Position numbers and translations under genes: made by a program. Positions 61,861-64,000 of a stretch of DNA of 64,000 nucleotides are shown piece after piece. The DNA is taken from positions 682,001-746,000 of the forward strand of contig CAZILL010000002.1 of the NCBI GenBank assembly GCA_964540105.1, in the 5' to 3' direction. Within the stretch, counting starts at the first letter, position 1. Every line of letters begins with the position of its first letter. The notes under the pieces were generated by a model. The model had not been told where the DNA came from and did no database searches. It worked only from the letters and a program-made list of their open reading frames with translations. Source of the DNA: DATKJY01 sp964540105 (GTDB lineage Bacteria > Zixibacteria > MSB-5A5 > GN15 > FEB-12).

Positions 61861-62055
61861 ATGCCGCTAAACCAAAAAAATATAGACAAACTCAAAGAGA
61901 TTTATTTCCGGGAGTACGGCGTGAACTTGCCGGATAGTGAAGCGTGGGAAATGGGCTCTCGGCTGCTCAACCTTTACCGGCTTCTTGCACGCTCAGCTCA
62001 ACGGCGCAAAGAGGTTCGAACTTCCATCAGCTTGCCCCAACCGCCAAGTGCCTGA
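61861..62055 (+). CDS. Small helical protein preceding the serine recombinase
   Basis: 64 residues from the ATG at 61861. NQKNIDKLKEIYFREYGVNL, PDSEAWEMGSRLLNLYRLL is a compact helical motif that I recall in short proteins encoded just before recombinases in Patescibacteria and related metagenomic genomes; this recollection is not checked. The recombinase ATG lies 4 nt after its stop, indicating one transcription unit. It may assist or regulate recombination. Confidence 0.65.
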   Translation: MPLNQKNIDKLKEIYFREYGVNLPDSEAWEMGSRLLNLYRLLARSAQRRKEVRTSISLPQPPSA

Positions 62056-62059
62056 TACC

Positions 62060-63697
62060 ATGAAGTCGTCTGTGGATAACCACAATCATATGCGACAAAT
62101 CGCTATCTATGCGAGAAAATCTACTGAATCTGAAGATCGCCAAGTTCTCTCGATTGACTCTCAGGTGAATGAGCTCAAAGCGTTTGCTGAGTCCCAGCGA
62201 CTTGTAGTAGGCAGAGTATTCACGGAATCTATGTCCGCAAAAGCGCCGGGGCGTCCAGTATTCAATGATCTGCTGAAGCTGGTCGATCGCGGAAAGTTCG
62301 ACTCAATCCTCTGCTGGAAACTGGATCGGCTTGCCCGTAACCCCGTAGATGGCGGGGCGTTGATTTGGGCGGTTGAACAAACCAGTCTGAAGCAAATTCT
62401 TACGACGCAACGGACATTTGTGAATACGGGCAACGACAAGTTCTGGATGCAACTGGAATTCGGTATGGCAAAAAAGTACGTAGACGATCTCTCTGATAAC
62501 GTCAAACGTGGCCAAAGAGCAAAGATTCAACAAGGCTGGCAAACGGGCTTAGCCCCATTCGGGTACCTGAATAACAAAGAGAGCAAGACTATCGTGAAGG
62601 ATACAGAGCGGTTCTCCTTAGTCCGCAAAATGTGGGACCTGATGTTGACGAATAGCTATTCGGTCAAGGGTGTTCTCAGAATTGCGACCGAGCAGTTGGG
62701 CCTGCGAACTCGAGTATTCAAACGTGTTGGCGGCGGCCCGGTAGCGTTCTCGGCTATCTACAGGATATTCACCAATCCCTTTTACTACGGGGCTATTCGA
62801 TTTAACGGCGAACTGTTCGAGGGAAGCCATGAACCTATGGTTTCCAAGTCCGAATTTGATCGCGTGCAGGAAATACTTGGCCAGCGAAGCAGACACAGAC
62901 CGAAACGCCACACGTTCCCGTTCACCGGCCTTATCAGGTGCGGGGAATGCGGTTGCGCAGTCACTGCCGAACACAGAATCAATCGCTACGGCTACCACTA
63001 TATCTACTACCACTGCACGAAACGGAAGCGACAGGTTCAATGCAATCAGAAGTATATAGACGAGAAGGTACTTCGGGAGCAGATCATTTCCTTTCTCTGC
63101 ACAATCACGATAACAAAAAGCCTTCGAGACTGGTGCGTCGAGAGGCTTAAAGGCCTCGAGAGCGAATTCAACGGACAGAATGAACTGGCCATACAAGCAC
63201 AACGAACAAGACTCAACACCTGCAATAAGGAAATAGATGAGCTGCTGAATTGTAAGATTCGGGGTTTGATCACGGACGATGAATATCTAGCCAAGCGTCG
63301 GGAGCTTCAGGAAGAGACGTTTCGAATCAAGGAAGTGCTTGCCAACAGCGATAAGGGATTTGGCGAAATTGTTCGTCGCGGAGAGGAGGCATTTGATTTC
63401 GCGTGTCAGGCACGGGAAGTTTTTGAGACGGGCACAGAAATCGAAAAGAGAGACATTGTTCAGTCTATCGGTTCGAACCTCGTTCTTGTGGACAAAATAC
63501 TGCGAATCGAGCCCAAAAAGCCATTCCACTTCATCCAAAATACACTCAGGGACTGTTCAGCGCGAAAGTTCATGTTCGAACCTCAAAAGCTTGGCTATGT
63601 AGACGCAAAAACCGCTCCTGTAGAGAGCGGTGTTCACGATTGGCTCGGGCTCGTAGAGGACGTTCGAACCTTCTTCATGAAAGGCCAATATTCCTAA
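62060..63697 (+). CDS. Large serine recombinase
   Basis: 545 residues from the ATG at 62060; ATG 62090 is the alternative, and the open frame upstream overlaps the small helical gene. The catalytic resolvase domain has IAIYARKSTESEDRQVLSID with the nucleophile Ser21, RPVFNDLLKLVDRGKFD and CWKLDRLARNPVDGG. Then come a recombinase domain (GWQTGLAPFGYLNNKES), a zinc ribbon (RCGECGC and a later HCTKRKRQVQC) and a coiled coil (RLNTCNKEIDELLNCKI). Such enzymes integrate or excise elements at specific sites. It is the second recombinase type in the element. Confidence 0.92.
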   Translation: MKSSVDNHNHMRQIAIYARKSTESEDRQVLSIDSQVNELKAFAESQRLVVGRVFTESMSAKAPGRPVFNDLLKLVDRGKFDSILCWKLDRLARNPVDGGALIWAVEQTSLKQILTTQRTFVNTGNDKFWMQLEFGMAKKYVDDLSDNVKRGQRAKIQQGWQTGLAPFGYLNNKESKTIVKDTERFSLVRKMWDLMLTNSYSVKGVLRIATEQLGLRTRVFKRVGGGPVAFSAIYRIFTNPFYYGAIRFNGELFEGSHEPMVSKSEFDRVQEILGQRSRHRPKRHTFPFTGLIRCGECGCAVTAEHRINRYGYHYIYYHCTKRKRQVQCNQKYIDEKVLREQIISFLCTITITKSLRDWCVERLKGLESEFNGQNELAIQAQRTRLNTCNKEIDELLNCKIRGLITDDEYLAKRRELQEETFRIKEVLANSDKGFGEIVRRGEEAFDFACQAREVFETGTEIEKRDIVQSIGSNLVLVDKILRIEPKKPFHFIQNTLRDCSARKFMFEPQKLGYVDAKTAPVESGVHDWLGLVEDVRTFFMKGQYS

Positions 63698-63829
63698 CTT
63701 ACCCCATCGAACGACTGGAACTTATCCACTCATACTACCCGCGGACGGATAGTAGATCACCACAGCATTGCACCCAAGTATGTGAATTCAATGAATCCCC
63801 TTCTCTGCATGTGGATTTTGGCTATTGCT

Positions 63830-63844
63830 TGACAAATTTTGTCA
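63830..63844. promoter_or_regulatory. Operator-like palindrome before the last gene
   Basis: TGACAAA-T-TTTGTCA, a perfect 7-bp inverted repeat. It contains TTGACA-type bases (63829-63834) and lies about 45 nt before the ATG at 63889. The stretch 63698-63829 shows nothing else. Confidence 0.4.
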
Positions 63845-63888
63845 CCATGTCAGGATTAAGGCATAAGATAATTAACCTAACACGCTCT

Positions 63889-64000
63889 ATGGATTCCCAA
63901 CAAAACGTACTGAAGCCTTCTAATCAAATGCCCAAGGCCGTCGCATGGGTAGTAATAATAGTCATCGTTCTCATTCTAGGAGTAGGCGGCTATTTCTTAT
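63889..64000 (+). CDS. Membrane protein, N-terminal fragment
   Basis: 37 residues from the ATG at 63889 run off the right edge: a polar start MDSQQNVLKPSNQMPKAVA followed by a strong transmembrane helix (WVVIIVIVLILGVGGYFL). This is the usual look of an N-terminally anchored extracytoplasmic protein. The rest, and whether it belongs to the mobile element, cannot be seen. Confidence 0.55.
   Translation, partial: MDSQQNVLKPSNQMPKAVAWVVIIVIVLILGVGGYFL

Larger units (their letters stand above)
53741..64000. mobile_element. Integrated element at tRNA-fMet (right end not in window)
   Basis: Starts at the tRNA 3' end with a tyrosine integrase and excisionase-like protein, followed by a coupling-protein-like ATPase, a replication-relaxation protein, a field of inverted repeats, a RuvC-like nuclease operon and a serine recombinase. 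No ribosomal, metabolic or envelope genes occur here, unlike to the left. The end coordinate is the window edge, not a boundary. The serine recombinase could belong to a second, nested element. Confidence 0.65.

Overview
The window looks like a chromosomal segment of a Gram-negative bacterium of the FCB superphylum. A Zixibacteria-like lineage is my best guess, and it is an inference. The support is: two secreted proteins ending in a Por/type-IX-like sorting domain (a YPNPFNP motif and a terminal KKM(V/I)LLK), a dockerin-like secreted protein, several small outer-membrane beta-barrels, HtrA proteases, Ser/Thr kinases, and a short RpoD-type sigma factor. Promoters of the ordinary TTGACA/TATAAT type can be read in front of several genes, and GTG and TTG starts are common.

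Layout. 1-8.5 kb: the N-terminus of a Ser/Thr kinase, a dockerin-like protein, a sulfur-transfer cluster (sulfide:quinone-reductase-like flavoprotein, TusE/DsrC-like, DsrE-like), beta-barrels and an Rrf2 regulator. 8.9-20 kb: a huge multidomain secreted protein (HET-C/phospholipase-like head, calcium repeats, PKD domains, alpha-toroid, CARDB, sorting tail) and a glycosyltransferase-YfhO fusion. 20-27 kb: RpoD-type sigma factor, HtrA, then a six-gene operon (class II aldolase, a PLP-fold protein lacking its catalytic lysine, folB, folK, deoxynucleoside kinase, panB). 27-38 kb: a kinase-pseudokinase protein, a sorted secreted protein, an HtrA paired with a degenerate HtrA, a DUF5674-like pair, and an ECF-sigma/DUF4097/bactofilin-like envelope operon. 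38-53.5 kb: core genes (yajC, def, fmt, rng, CYTH protein, tRNA-Ser, mfd, motB, motA, cation antiporter) and the initiator tRNA.

From 53.74 kb to the right edge I infer an integrated mobile element. A tyrosine integrase abuts the 3' end of the initiator tRNA and takes its last codons and stop codon from the tRNA sequence. Behind it lie an excisionase-like HTH protein, a type IV coupling-protein-like ATPase, small membrane and hypothetical proteins, a replication-relaxation family protein, a roughly 600-bp field of nested inverted repeats, and a coupled four-gene operon (HTH regulator, unknown protein, RuvC-like nuclease, 50-aa zinc ribbon). A large serine recombinase with a small partner follows. 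The element also carries a promoter-to-terminator unit that looks like a structured non-coding RNA. No second copy of the tRNA 3' end was seen before the right edge, so the far boundary is not in view. The combination of a RuvC-like nuclease, a zinc ribbon and a field of cruciform-forming repeats next to a replication-relaxation gene is the best candidate here for an undescribed replication or transfer system.
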